NCBI GenBank assembly: GCA_052168355.1
Contig: JBQLZQ010000001.1
Location: 1-64,000 of the forward strand
Origin: JBQLZQ01 sp052168355
Lineage (GTDB): Bacteria; Pseudomonadota; Alphaproteobacteria; DSM-16000; Inquilinaceae
Length of the DNA: 64,000 bases
Reading direction: 5' to 3'
Shown: positions 35,872 to 43,959 of the stretch, one piece after another
Layout: each line of letters begins with the position of its first letter
How positions within the stretch are numbered: the stretch's first letter is position 1
Position numbers and translations under genes: made by a program
Notes under the pieces: generated by a model
Databases searched by the model: none
The model's input: the letters and a program-made list of their open reading frames with translations, nothing else
Told to the model about the DNA's origin: nothing

Positions 35872-36948
35872 TCAGACAGTGCGTTCGGCCTTCACATCGG
35901 TCTCCAGCCGCTCGTACCGCCACGCGTCGCCATCGCGGATGCGGCGCGCCACGCGCCCCTCGGCCACCAACCGGTTGAGGTGAGCAAGCGCTTCTCCCAG
36001 CGCGAACATCATCTGGTGCCGGTCCAGGTCGGGTCGGAACAGCGCCCTTTGAACGTCCATGGCGGTGACCGCGCCGGCGCAGGCTTCCCAGGCCTCGTCC
36101 AACCGATCGCGATGGTGGTCGGTCAGGGCGCGGGCCCGCAGGCCCAGCCCATAAAAGGGCAAACCATGGGAGGGCAGCACCAGGGGATCACCCGGCATCG
36201 CCGCCAGATCGTCGAGACTGGCCAGAAAATCGCCCAACGGATCGTCGAACGGTTCGGGCGGCTGGACGCTGATATTGGGGCTGATGGCGGGCAGGACCTG
36301 ATCGGCGATGATGATCAGGTCCAGGTCCGGGCACGACAGCAGGACCTGTTCCGGGGAATGACCGCCCCCGGTCGAAACGCGCCAGTCGCGACCGCCGATC
36401 GACAGGACATCGCCCGCCCGCACCCGCCGATAGGTCTGCGGCAGCGGCCACACCGCCGCGCGATAGCGCCGGTCGCGTTCCGACAGGCCGGACGCCATCG
36501 CCTGCGGAACCCCGGCATTGGCGTAGAAACGCCGATAATGGTCGGCCCGGTCAGCCCCACCATCCAGGGCATGGACCATCGCCGCCGCCCATTCCATCCG
36601 GGCCATCAGGAAGGCGGCGCCGGTCCGCGCCACCAGCCAGCCGGCCAAACCGGCATGATCGGGGTGCATGTGCGTGGCCAGGACACGGGTCAGCGCGCGG
36701 CCGGCCAGCGGGCCGGCTTCCAGCCGCCGCCACAGATCGCGGGTCTGGTCCGATCCGATCCCGGTATCGACCAGGAACCAGCCGTCGCCGTCGGCGATCA
36801 GCCACAAATTGACATGATCGAGCTGGAACGGCAGCGGCATCCGGACCCACAGAACGCCCGGCGCCACTTCCAGCGCCTCGCCTGGCCGCGGCGGCGCTGC
36901 CATGGGATAGCGCAGTCGGTCCTGGGGACGGGATCGCCGATCGGTCAT
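35872..36948 (-). CDS. MBL-fold metallo-hydrolase with C-terminal winged-helix-like region
   Basis: A 358-residue cytoplasmic hydrolase. The canonical motif ATHMHPDHAGLAGWL gives the two-metal site, with further ligands in STGGGHSPEQ, IIIADQVLP and LVLPSHGLPFYGLG. The last 90 residues (ALTDHHRDRLDEAW..., ALGEALAHLNRLVAEGRVARR) resemble the small winged-helix C-domain of LACTB2/glyoxalase-II-like proteins. The substrate is unknown. The true start is uncertain: ATG 36948, ATG 36960 and GTG 36966 are all in frame and none has a clear ribosome-binding site. It lies just downstream of the alpha/beta-hydrolase-OsmC gene's promoter side, on the same strand. Confidence 0.85.
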   Translation of the reverse strand: MTDRRSRPQDRLRYPMAAPPRPGEALEVAPGVLWVRMPLPFQLDHVNLWLIADGDGWFLVDTGIGSDQTRDLWRRLEAGPLAGRALTRVLATHMHPDHAGLAGWLVARTGAAFLMARMEWAAAMVHALDGGADRADHYRRFYANAGVPQAMASGLSERDRRYRAAVWPLPQTYRRVRAGDVLSIGGRDWRVSTGGGHSPEQVLLSCPDLDLIIIADQVLPAISPNISVQPPEPFDDPLGDFLASLDDLAAMPGDPLVLPSHGLPFYGLGLRARALTDHHRDRLDEAWEACAGAVTAMDVQRALFRPDLDRHQMMFALGEALAHLNRLVAEGRVARRIRDGDAWRYERLETDVKAERTV

Positions 36949-37045
36949 GGGGTCGGGCATGGGCACAGGAAGTGAACGAAGGCCGGGCCCCGGTCAAGCA
37001 TCGTTCGGCTTGCCCGCGTCCGCGCCTTGCGGCAGTTTGGCGCCC

Positions 37046-37246
37046 ATGGCGAGTCCCGAGCCCCATCCCTGGTTGCAGCCGCTGTACCGGCGGGTGCTGC
37101 TGTTCATCGTCACCCTGGCCTGGCTGGGGTTCGAATTGATCCAGCAGGACCCGTTATGGCTGACCATCGCCGTGGGCGTCGTGCTCTACGCGGGATGGGA
37201 CTTTTTTCTGCGCGGCGTCTATGGCCGCTCCGCCGACAAACCGTAG
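37046..37246 (+). CDS. Small two-helix membrane protein
   Basis: A 66-residue hypothetical with two hydrophobic segments, VLLFIVTLAWLGFELI and LWLTIAVGVVLYAGWDFFL, separated by a short QQDP turn and ending in a basic tail (RGVYGRSADKP). This is a common layout for small inner-membrane proteins of unknown role. ATG 37046 starts immediately before a Trp/Pro-rich amphipathic stretch. It lies 66 nt ahead of the HAD phosphatase on the same strand. Confidence 0.65.
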   Translation: MASPEPHPWLQPLYRRVLLFIVTLAWLGFELIQQDPLWLTIAVGVVLYAGWDFFLRGVYGRSADKP

Positions 37247-37312
37247 ACCGGTCACCCGAGGTGCCTCGACCGCCGCTCGGTGCCCGCCATTCGTTAGCCT
37301 GAAAGCGCCTTC

Positions 37313-37996
37313 ATGGACCTGATCATTTTCGACTGCGACGGCGTGCTGGTGGACAGCGAGGTGATCGCCGCCCGCGTTGTGGCCGATCATCTCGCGGCGC
37401 TCCTTCCTGGCTCCATCGACCCGGACACCCTGCAGGCGCGGTTTGCCGGCATGAGCGACGCGGCCATGTTCCGCGCCCTGAGTGACGAACACGATGTCGT
37501 GTTTCCCGACGATTTCCATGACCGGATCCGGAAATCGACCGACCGCGCCCTGGCCGACGAGCTGAACCCGATACAGGGGGTCGCCGACGCGCTCGCGGGT
37601 CTCACCCTGCCGATGGCGGTCGCGTCCAACAGCAGGGTCGCCCGGTTGCGCCAGTCCCTGAAGACAACCGACCTGGCTCACCTTTTCGGCGATCGGCTGT
37701 TCGGCGCCGATCTCGTGGACCGACCCAAGCCGGCGCCGGACATCTATCTTCTGGCGGCGCGGACCATGGGCACCGCCCCATCGCGCTGCCTGGTGGTCGA
37801 GGACAGCGTCCCGGGGGTAACCGCCGCCGTTGCCGCCGGCATGACGGTGATCGGCTTTCTGGGCGCCGGCCACATCCGGCCGGGGCACGATCGGCGGCTG
37901 CAGGACGCCGGGGCGGTGACCGCCATCGACCACATGAACGCCCTGGCCGCCACGATCGACCGCCTCTCGCGCTCGACGGCTCCCGCGGCGTCCTAA
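37313..37996 (+). CDS. HAD-superfamily phosphatase (beta-phosphoglucomutase/GPH-like, subfamily IA)
   Basis: A 227-residue haloacid-dehalogenase hydrolase. Motif I is IIFDCDGVLVDSE (nucleophile Asp7 and acid Asp9), motif II is MAVASNSR, motif III has the Lys in DRPKPAPDIYL and motif IV is LVVEDSVPGVTAA. The helical cap lies between residues about 15 and 90, as in YieH and beta-phosphoglucomutase-type sugar-phosphate phosphatases. The specific substrate cannot be read from sequence. The final residues are Ala/Ser rich. Confidence 0.9.
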   Translation: MDLIIFDCDGVLVDSEVIAARVVADHLAALLPGSIDPDTLQARFAGMSDAAMFRALSDEHDVVFPDDFHDRIRKSTDRALADELNPIQGVADALAGLTLPMAVASNSRVARLRQSLKTTDLAHLFGDRLFGADLVDRPKPAPDIYLLAARTMGTAPSRCLVVEDSVPGVTAAVAAGMTVIGFLGAGHIRPGHDRRLQDAGAVTAIDHMNALAATIDRLSRSTAPAAS

Positions 37997-38467
37997 AGAT
38001 TGTTCCGGATCAGATCGATCCGAACCGAGGCTCGCTCTCGACGCCATTTCTCACCGGCCTGACGGTTTGAATCGGACAGAAGGCCCCCCAGGACCGTCGG
38101 GCCGCGACCATCGTTTGGACGTATGGGCGAATCCCTCCCGATCCTTTGAGGCGATATCTAAGTTTTCGGTCGAATTTTGCATGCATTGTTTCATCTGTTC
38201 TTAATGAGCCCCACGATACTTTGAAGGACAGAGGGTTCATTGGCGCGGGGAACTTCCGTCGACGACCACCTAAGGACGACGCAGACTAGAAGAAGATCGA
38301 TGTTCGGCCTCTCGGTCGCCATGACCGCAATTGCCAGGCCGCATCCGTAATCCTTGAGGCAATCAACCCAATAATCAGATCGGGTCCTTCATCACAAGAT
38401 CGATATCGGCGCATGACGATTATTGACGACCATCATCTTTGTTTGATTAGTAATTGAGGCTTATAAA
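37997..38467. other. 471-bp intergenic region without a supported gene
   Basis: This is less GC-rich than its surroundings and contains several short in-frame stretches but none with a convincing start or ribosome-binding site. Near its right end a TTGACG (38423-38428) with TTAGTA 18 bp downstream is a possible promoter for the response regulator, and GAGG at 38456-38459 is its likely ribosome-binding site. A short inverted repeat GGATC/GATCC follows the HAD gene. A small RNA cannot be excluded. Confidence 0.5.
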
Positions 38468-38862
<395 letters not shown>

Positions 38863-38866
<4 letters not shown>

Positions 38867-38991
38867 TCCACGGCGAACCGGCAAAAGCCGATCCCCGCGA
38901 ACGCGCGGCTTTCGCCGATACCGCAGCGACCGGGGCGGGCATCGTCGCTTGCGCCGTCCGGCGTCCCTGCCGCTGTCGAGACGCCAAGTGA
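38863..38991 (+). CDS. Putative 42-residue peptide coupling response regulator and kinase genes
   Basis: Its ATG (38863) overlaps the response-regulator stop as ATGA, and its TGA (38989-38991) overlaps a GTG start of the kinase as GTGA. It encodes a polar Ala/Arg-rich peptide with three cysteines near the end (VACAVRRPCRCRDAK). I recognise no family. The precise double overlap suggests it is translated, either as a real microprotein or merely to carry ribosomes to the kinase start. Without comparative data it could be chance in GC-rich DNA. Confidence 0.4.
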
Positions 38992-41219
38992 CCCACGTGC
39001 TCCCAAGAGCCGACGTCACGACGGGCCGTCGCCACAAGGCGGGCCTGGGCGGAGTCTGGTGGTGGTTGAACCCGCGTCATCACCCGCGGATCGGATGGGT
39101 GGTGCTGGCCATATCGCTTGTGATCACCGCCGTTGCCTGGCGCATCGCCGAAGACTTCGTCTGGAGGAACGCCCAAGACCGGTTCGGTTTCGAAATTCAC
39201 GACATCAAGGTCAGCATCGAAAAGCGCATGCTGGATCAGGAAATCGTGCTGCGCGGCGGCGTGGGCCTGTTCGCCAGTTCCGACCATGTATCGCGCGAGG
39301 AGTGGGCGACCTTCGTCGATACGCTGGAAATCAATCTCTATTTTCCGGGACTGCAAGGGTTCGGCTTCAGCCTCCAGGTGCCGCCGGAGGATCTGGACTC
39401 CCATACCGCCGCCATACGCGCCGAGGGGTTCGAGGATTACGCGATTCGGCCGGAAGGCGTCCGTGACACCTACACCTCGATCATTTATCTCGAGCCTTTC
39501 GACTGGCGCAACCAACGGGCCTTCGGGTTCGACATGTTTTCCGAACCGACGCGCCGCGCGGCGATGGAACGGGCGCGCGATAGCGGCCAGGCCGCCGTGT
39601 CGGGCGCCGTCACCCTTGTTCAGGAAACCGAAACCGACGTGCAACGCGGGTTTCTGATGTACCTGCCCGTCTATCGATCGGGCGCGCCGACCGACACCGT
39701 TCAGCAGCGCCGCGACGCGCTGATCGGCTATGTCTACAGCCCGTTTCGCATGGCCGACCTGATGCGCGGCATATTGGGGGTTGGCCGTCAAAACATCTCG
39801 TACCGGATCTTCGACGACGGGAAGGCAACGGACGACGGCCTGCTATACGCCAGCGGCGACGGCAACGCGGCGGAGCCCTGGTCAGACCGGCCGGCCTTCC
39901 AGAGTTCGGAGGTCCTGACGACGGGTGGTCGTCAGTGGCTCCTGCAATTCGAGGCCGATTCCGATTATGTCCCCCTCGCCGAACGGGGCCAGCCGCTCTT
40001 CATCGTTGCCGGCGGTCTGCTGATCGACTTCCTGGTATTCGCGGTCATCGGCGCGATCTACAGACAACGCCAACGAGCAACCGAGATCGCCGAGACCATG
40101 ACGATCGAACTGCGCGACCAGACAAAGCGCACCCAGGCCATCGTCGATACGATTCTGGACAGCATCGTGATCGTCGACGCGACGGGGACGATCGTCTCGT
40201 GCAACCCGGCCACCGAGGACATCTTTGGCCATCGCCCTCAAGACATCATCGGCGCGCACCTGACGATGCTGATCCCCGATCCCGATCGCTATCTGACCGA
40301 CTATCTGTATGCCGAGCAGATGACGGTGATCGCCAACGATTGCGAGGTCCTGGGTCGACGCCGCAGCGGAGCGTTGTTCGCGATCGACCTGTCCCTGAGC
40401 CCGATGACCATCAACGGGAAGACGCAGTTCACCGCGGTCATGCGGGATATCAGCGAGCGGAAGCGCAACGAGAAGCTCAAGAACGAATTCATCGCGATCG
40501 TCAGCCACGAATTGCGCACGCCGTTGACATCGCTGATCGGATCGCTGGCTCTCGTGCAGACCGGCGCGCTTGGACCGATTCCCGACAAGGTGAACAATCT
40601 GGTGTCGATCGCCTACCGGAACAGCCGGCGTCTCGCGGTCATCGTGAATGATATCCTCAGCATCGAGAAGATCGAGGCGGGCCATCTCGATTTCAAGTTC
40701 GGCTACACCGAGATCGTCGCGCTGTTCCGCGAGGCGTTGACCGAGTGCCAATCCTACGCCGACGAATTCGACGTTCGCTTCGTATACGAGCCGGAGATGG
40801 ACAAGGCGTATGTTCGGGCCGATGGCGCCCGGCTGGTTCAGGTCATGGCGAACCTGTTGTCCAACGCCGCGAAATTCAGTCCAAGGGGCGGCGAGATCCG
40901 CATCCGCCTGTCGCGTGCCGGCGAGGTGATCCGCGTCTCTGTCAGCGACAAGGGGCCCGGCATTCCGGCCGATCAGCATGACCGGGTGTTCGAGAAGTTC
41001 AGCCAGATCGACTCGTCGGATACCCGCCATCGGCAGGGCTCGGGCCTCGGGCTCAACATCTCCCAAGCCATCATCGAAAACCATGACAGCCGGATCCAGC
41101 TGGTCTCCGAGGTCGGCAAGGGCGCAACATTCTTCTTCGATCTTTTCGAGCTTTCCGCCTTAGAAGAGGAGGACGAAGCCGCATCCCGCCCGCGCCAGGC
41201 CATATCCGCGGGCAATTGA
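38988..41219 (+). CDS. CHASE-PAS sensor histidine kinase
   Basis: A 743-residue membrane kinase. A first helix (HPRIGWVVLAISLVITAVAW) is followed by a periplasmic CHASE domain (about 60-270; LRGGVGLFASSDHVSREEW and LQGFGFSLQVP are typical) and a second helix near 325-345. A PAS domain follows (about 375-480; ILDSIVIVDATGTIVSCNPA), then HisKA with His in IVSHELRTPLTSL and a HATPase_c domain (NLLSNAAKFSP, VSDKGPGIP, GSGLGLNIS). CHASE domains sense small extracellular ligands. GTG 38988 is chosen for its GTGA overlap with the preceding 42-codon ORF; a TTG at 38949 would lie within that ORF. Confidence 0.9.
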   Translation: MTHVLPRADVTTGRRHKAGLGGVWWWLNPRHHPRIGWVVLAISLVITAVAWRIAEDFVWRNAQDRFGFEIHDIKVSIEKRMLDQEIVLRGGVGLFASSDHVSREEWATFVDTLEINLYFPGLQGFGFSLQVPPEDLDSHTAAIRAEGFEDYAIRPEGVRDTYTSIIYLEPFDWRNQRAFGFDMFSEPTRRAAMERARDSGQAAVSGAVTLVQETETDVQRGFLMYLPVYRSGAPTDTVQQRRDALIGYVYSPFRMADLMRGILGVGRQNISYRIFDDGKATDDGLLYASGDGNAAEPWSDRPAFQSSEVLTTGGRQWLLQFEADSDYVPLAERGQPLFIVAGGLLIDFLVFAVIGAIYRQRQRATEIAETMTIELRDQTKRTQAIVDTILDSIVIVDATGTIVSCNPATEDIFGHRPQDIIGAHLTMLIPDPDRYLTDYLYAEQMTVIANDCEVLGRRRSGALFAIDLSLSPMTINGKTQFTAVMRDISERKRNEKLKNEFIAIVSHELRTPLTSLIGSLALVQTGALGPIPDKVNNLVSIAYRNSRRLAVIVNDILSIEKIEAGHLDFKFGYTEIVALFREALTECQSYADEFDVRFVYEPEMDKAYVRADGARLVQVMANLLSNAAKFSPRGGEIRIRLSRAGEVIRVSVSDKGPGIPADQHDRVFEKFSQIDSSDTRHRQGSGLGLNISQAIIENHDSRIQLVSEVGKGATFFFDLFELSALEEEDEAASRPRQAISAGN

Positions 41220-41321
41220 TCGCGTAGCGGGACATCCCTGGAGAAACGCCGAGCGAGCGGCCGCGACGGCCATCCCAACACATCGCGGAACATCGGCCGG
41301 CCGCCAAATCGGCCCCTCGGA

Positions 41322-42839
41322 TCAGGGATGCGCCCGGACCTGCGGCGGCGCCTCGGCGAGATGGGCCAGCCACCTCTCCTCGACCTCCCGGGCCGGCATC
41401 GCGGCCCCCAGATGGTCACCCTGACAGTATTCGCAGCCGGCCCGGCGAAGGGCCTCGACATCCTCCGGCCGTTCGGCGCCCTCGGCGACGACCTTCAGTT
41501 TCAAGGCATGGGCCAGATCGACCACCGCCTGGACAATGACGCCACTGCCGGAATCCGTCAGCATGTCGATCACGAACGAACGGTCGATTTTCAGGGTGTC
41601 GAACGGCAGGCGGTGCAGCCGGCTGAGGGATGAATAGCCGGTGCCGAAATCGTCGATGGAAATACCGACGCCGATCGCCTTGAGTTTCCGCAACAATTCC
41701 AAGGCGTAATCGGGCCGATCCATGATCAGGGACTCGGTGATCTCCAACTGCAGGGAGGCGGGAGCGATGCCGCTGGTGGCCACGGCGATGCGCACGCTGT
41801 CGGCGATCCCGCTGCCCTCAAGCTGGCGGCGGGAGACATTGACGCTGACGAACAGCGGCGGCTGCCGCGAAGGCCGGTGTCGCTGCCATTCGGCCAACTG
41901 CCGGCAGGCCTCGCCCAAGGCCCAATCACCCATCTCGACGATGGCGCCCAGTTCCTCGGCGATCGGAATGAAGGCGCCCGGCGGAATGATGCCCCGCTCG
42001 GGATGGCGCCACCGCATCAGCGCCTCGAACCCCGCCACCTCGTTCGTGTCCAGGCGGATGACCGGCTGATAGAAAAGTTCCAGCTCCCCCCGCTCCAGGG
42101 CGCGCCGCAGGTCCGATTCCAGGGCCAGCGCGTCGCCGGACGTGCCGTTGCGCATGCCCGGTTCGAAAAAGCGAATGACACCCCGCCCCTGCAATTTTGA
42201 CAGGGCCATGGCCAGCGTGGCGTCGGCGACGATGTCCTCGGCCCGAAGCGACCGGTCGGCGCACACGGTCACGCCAAGGCTGGCGGTCGGGAATATCTCC
42301 TGTCCGCGCAGGGTAAACGGGTGTTCGATACGGCGCTTGAGCCGATTGGCCAGTTTCATGGCGCCGTGATGGCTGCCCAACCCCTCGATCAACACCGCAA
42401 AATGGTCGCTGCCGATGCGCGCAGCCAACCCGCGCGGACCGAGCACGGCCAGGATGCGATGGGCGATGGTCACCAACAGCTCGTCGCCGGCCTCCTGCCC
42501 CACCGCGTCGTTAACCTGTTTGAACCGGTCGATGTCGAGATACAGCACGGTAAAGGCACGACGCCGAATGCCCTCCCCGTGCAGGGTTTTCAGCGTGGTC
42601 TCGACAGCCCCCAGAAAGGCATCCCGGCCCGGCAGGCCGGTCAGCGGATCCTGGCCCGGCGGATCGGACCGGCGTGACCCTTTTCGCCCCCACAAGCCGG
42701 CCAGCCGCCGTGCCGCGCGGCCATACCAGGACAGCCGCGGACGCGGACCGGACGCGACCGCCACCACGCCTCCATCGGCGCCAGGCCGATGCAGGGGTTG
42801 GTCGGCAACCTGGTCGTTAGTGGCGCTATGGGCGCCCAT
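41322..42839 (-). CDS. GGDEF (degenerate)-EAL cyclic-di-GMP phosphodiesterase candidate
   Basis: A 505-residue cytoplasmic protein with an N-terminal disordered stretch, a GGDEF-like domain (about 65-225) and an EAL domain (about 240-495). The GGDEF signature is replaced by IGSDHF in ARIGSDHFAVLIEG, so cyclase activity is unlikely. The EAL domain keeps the catalytic set: FEALMRW, VSVNVSRRQL, LQLEITESLIM, IDDFGTGYSSL, LKIDRSFV and VVAEGAE. It should therefore hydrolyse c-di-GMP, possibly with the GGDEF domain as a GTP or c-di-GMP sensor. The usual QGYLF ending is CQGDHLG here. GAGG sits 6-9 nt before ATG 42839. Confidence 0.88.
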   Translation of the reverse strand: MGAHSATNDQVADQPLHRPGADGGVVAVASGPRPRLSWYGRAARRLAGLWGRKGSRRSDPPGQDPLTGLPGRDAFLGAVETTLKTLHGEGIRRRAFTVLYLDIDRFKQVNDAVGQEAGDELLVTIAHRILAVLGPRGLAARIGSDHFAVLIEGLGSHHGAMKLANRLKRRIEHPFTLRGQEIFPTASLGVTVCADRSLRAEDIVADATLAMALSKLQGRGVIRFFEPGMRNGTSGDALALESDLRRALERGELELFYQPVIRLDTNEVAGFEALMRWRHPERGIIPPGAFIPIAEELGAIVEMGDWALGEACRQLAEWQRHRPSRQPPLFVSVNVSRRQLEGSGIADSVRIAVATSGIAPASLQLEITESLIMDRPDYALELLRKLKAIGVGISIDDFGTGYSSLSRLHRLPFDTLKIDRSFVIDMLTDSGSGVIVQAVVDLAHALKLKVVAEGAERPEDVEALRRAGCEYCQGDHLGAAMPAREVEERWLAHLAEAPPQVRAHP

Positions 42840-43192
42840 CCACTACCTCGTAAACCATTGGGTTTGCGCCAAGCCGCAAAGGTAAGTAATATTTTACGGA
42901 AATCCAAGGCTTTTTGATGGCTCTCGTTTTGTATTCGATGTATCGGGGCTCCCGCTCCTCCGGTCGGTCAATGGGTCGAAAAGGCCACTTTGGCCGGTGA
43001 CGGGGTGGAAAAACCACGCTAAGATACCAGGGTATCGACCCGGCCAAGGCCTGTTTCAGGCGCTCTGTCGCAACGTTCACCGCGCCGAATGGCAAAGGGG
43101 CGATCGCCGCCACCGCCATAATCCCGGCCTTTGTCGGGTAGGGCGGTCAGTCTTTACACCCGGGCCCATCGTCGGGTTCGGCATTTTTAGAA
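42840..43192. other. 353-bp divergent intergenic region between EAL and cold-shock genes
   Basis: This holds the divergent promoters of the EAL-protein gene and the cold-shock gene. The left part is AT-rich with GTAAGTAATATTTTAC-like dyad symmetry near 42880-42896. A GGCCACTTTGGCC inverted repeat occurs near 42982-42994. The right part is probably the 5' leader of the cold-shock gene, which in this family is often structured; I could not identify a defined riboswitch or thermosensor. Confidence 0.4.
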
Positions 43193-43204
43193 GTGTCGCG
43201 TAAA

Positions 43205-43726
43205 ATGAACCGCCGAAATTTTGACGTCCCCTCCCCCTCCCTGACCAACATCTCAGCCGTCGTCAAGTGGTACAATCCGACCAAGGGGTTCGGTTTCGTC
43301 CAGCCATCCGACGGGTCTCCGGATGCCTTCCTGCATGCATCGGTGGTGGAACAGTCGGGACACCATCAGGTGGCGGAAGGCGCGACCCTGATCTGCGATA
43401 TCGCCGATGGTCAAAAGGGCCCGCAGGTCTCCGAGATTCATTCCGTGACGGGGCCCAGCGCCGCGTCGATGTCGAACCGATCCTTCGATTCGGGCGGCGG
43501 CTATGGCGCCGGCGATGCCGCGCCGTTTGAGGGAACGGTCAAGTTTTTCAACACGGCCAAAGGGTTTGGCTTTGTCAAGCCCAGCGACGGCGGCAAGGAT
43601 GTCTTCGTGTCGGCGCGTGTCCTGGAACGGGCCGGTTTGCATGAGCTGCAATCCGACCAGCGGGTGCGCATCACCGTCCGCATGGGCGACAAGGGGCCAA
43701 TGGCTGAGTCAATTCAGCTCGCCTGA
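43205..43726 (+). CDS. Double cold-shock-domain protein
   Basis: A 173-residue protein with two complete cold-shock domains. CSD1 (about 15-75) has VVKWYNPTKGFGFVQPSDG and DAFLHASVV; CSD2 (about 105-170) has GTVKFFNTAKGFGFVKPSDGG, DVFVSARVLER and ends MAESIQLA. RNP1 (K-G-F-G-F-V) is intact in both, RNP2 is looser in both (AFLHA, VFVSA). A Ser/Gly-rich linker joins them. Alphaproteobacterial two-CSD proteins bind single-stranded nucleic acid and act in cold or stationary-phase regulation. ATG 43205 is preferred, but an in-frame GTG at 43193 is possible; neither has a strong ribosome-binding site. Confidence 0.88.
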   Translation: MNRRNFDVPSPSLTNISAVVKWYNPTKGFGFVQPSDGSPDAFLHASVVEQSGHHQVAEGATLICDIADGQKGPQVSEIHSVTGPSAASMSNRSFDSGGGYGAGDAAPFEGTVKFFNTAKGFGFVKPSDGGKDVFVSARVLERAGLHELQSDQRVRITVRMGDKGPMAESIQLA

Positions 43727-43959
43727 CACAGCACCCAAAAGGATGTCTTGATCCGCGTCGGGACGGCAGTTCCTTCGGCGGACCATGCGTGATATGCGTC
43801 CGGCGTACCGCATGGCCGGAAACGTTTGCCCCCCTTCTCATGGGCGTACGGTAAGTCTATAGCTGATAAGGTGATAAACGGAATGTCGGTGTCCCGACGC
43901 CCTGTCGCCATGGCCGATGCAGAACCGTCGCGCCATCGCTCGCGGAACGGAGAGTCGAA

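Noticed and set aside
38010..38240. 76-codon open frame in the 471-bp intergenic region
   Set aside because: No ribosome-binding site, no recognisable motif and unusual composition; too weak to call a gene.
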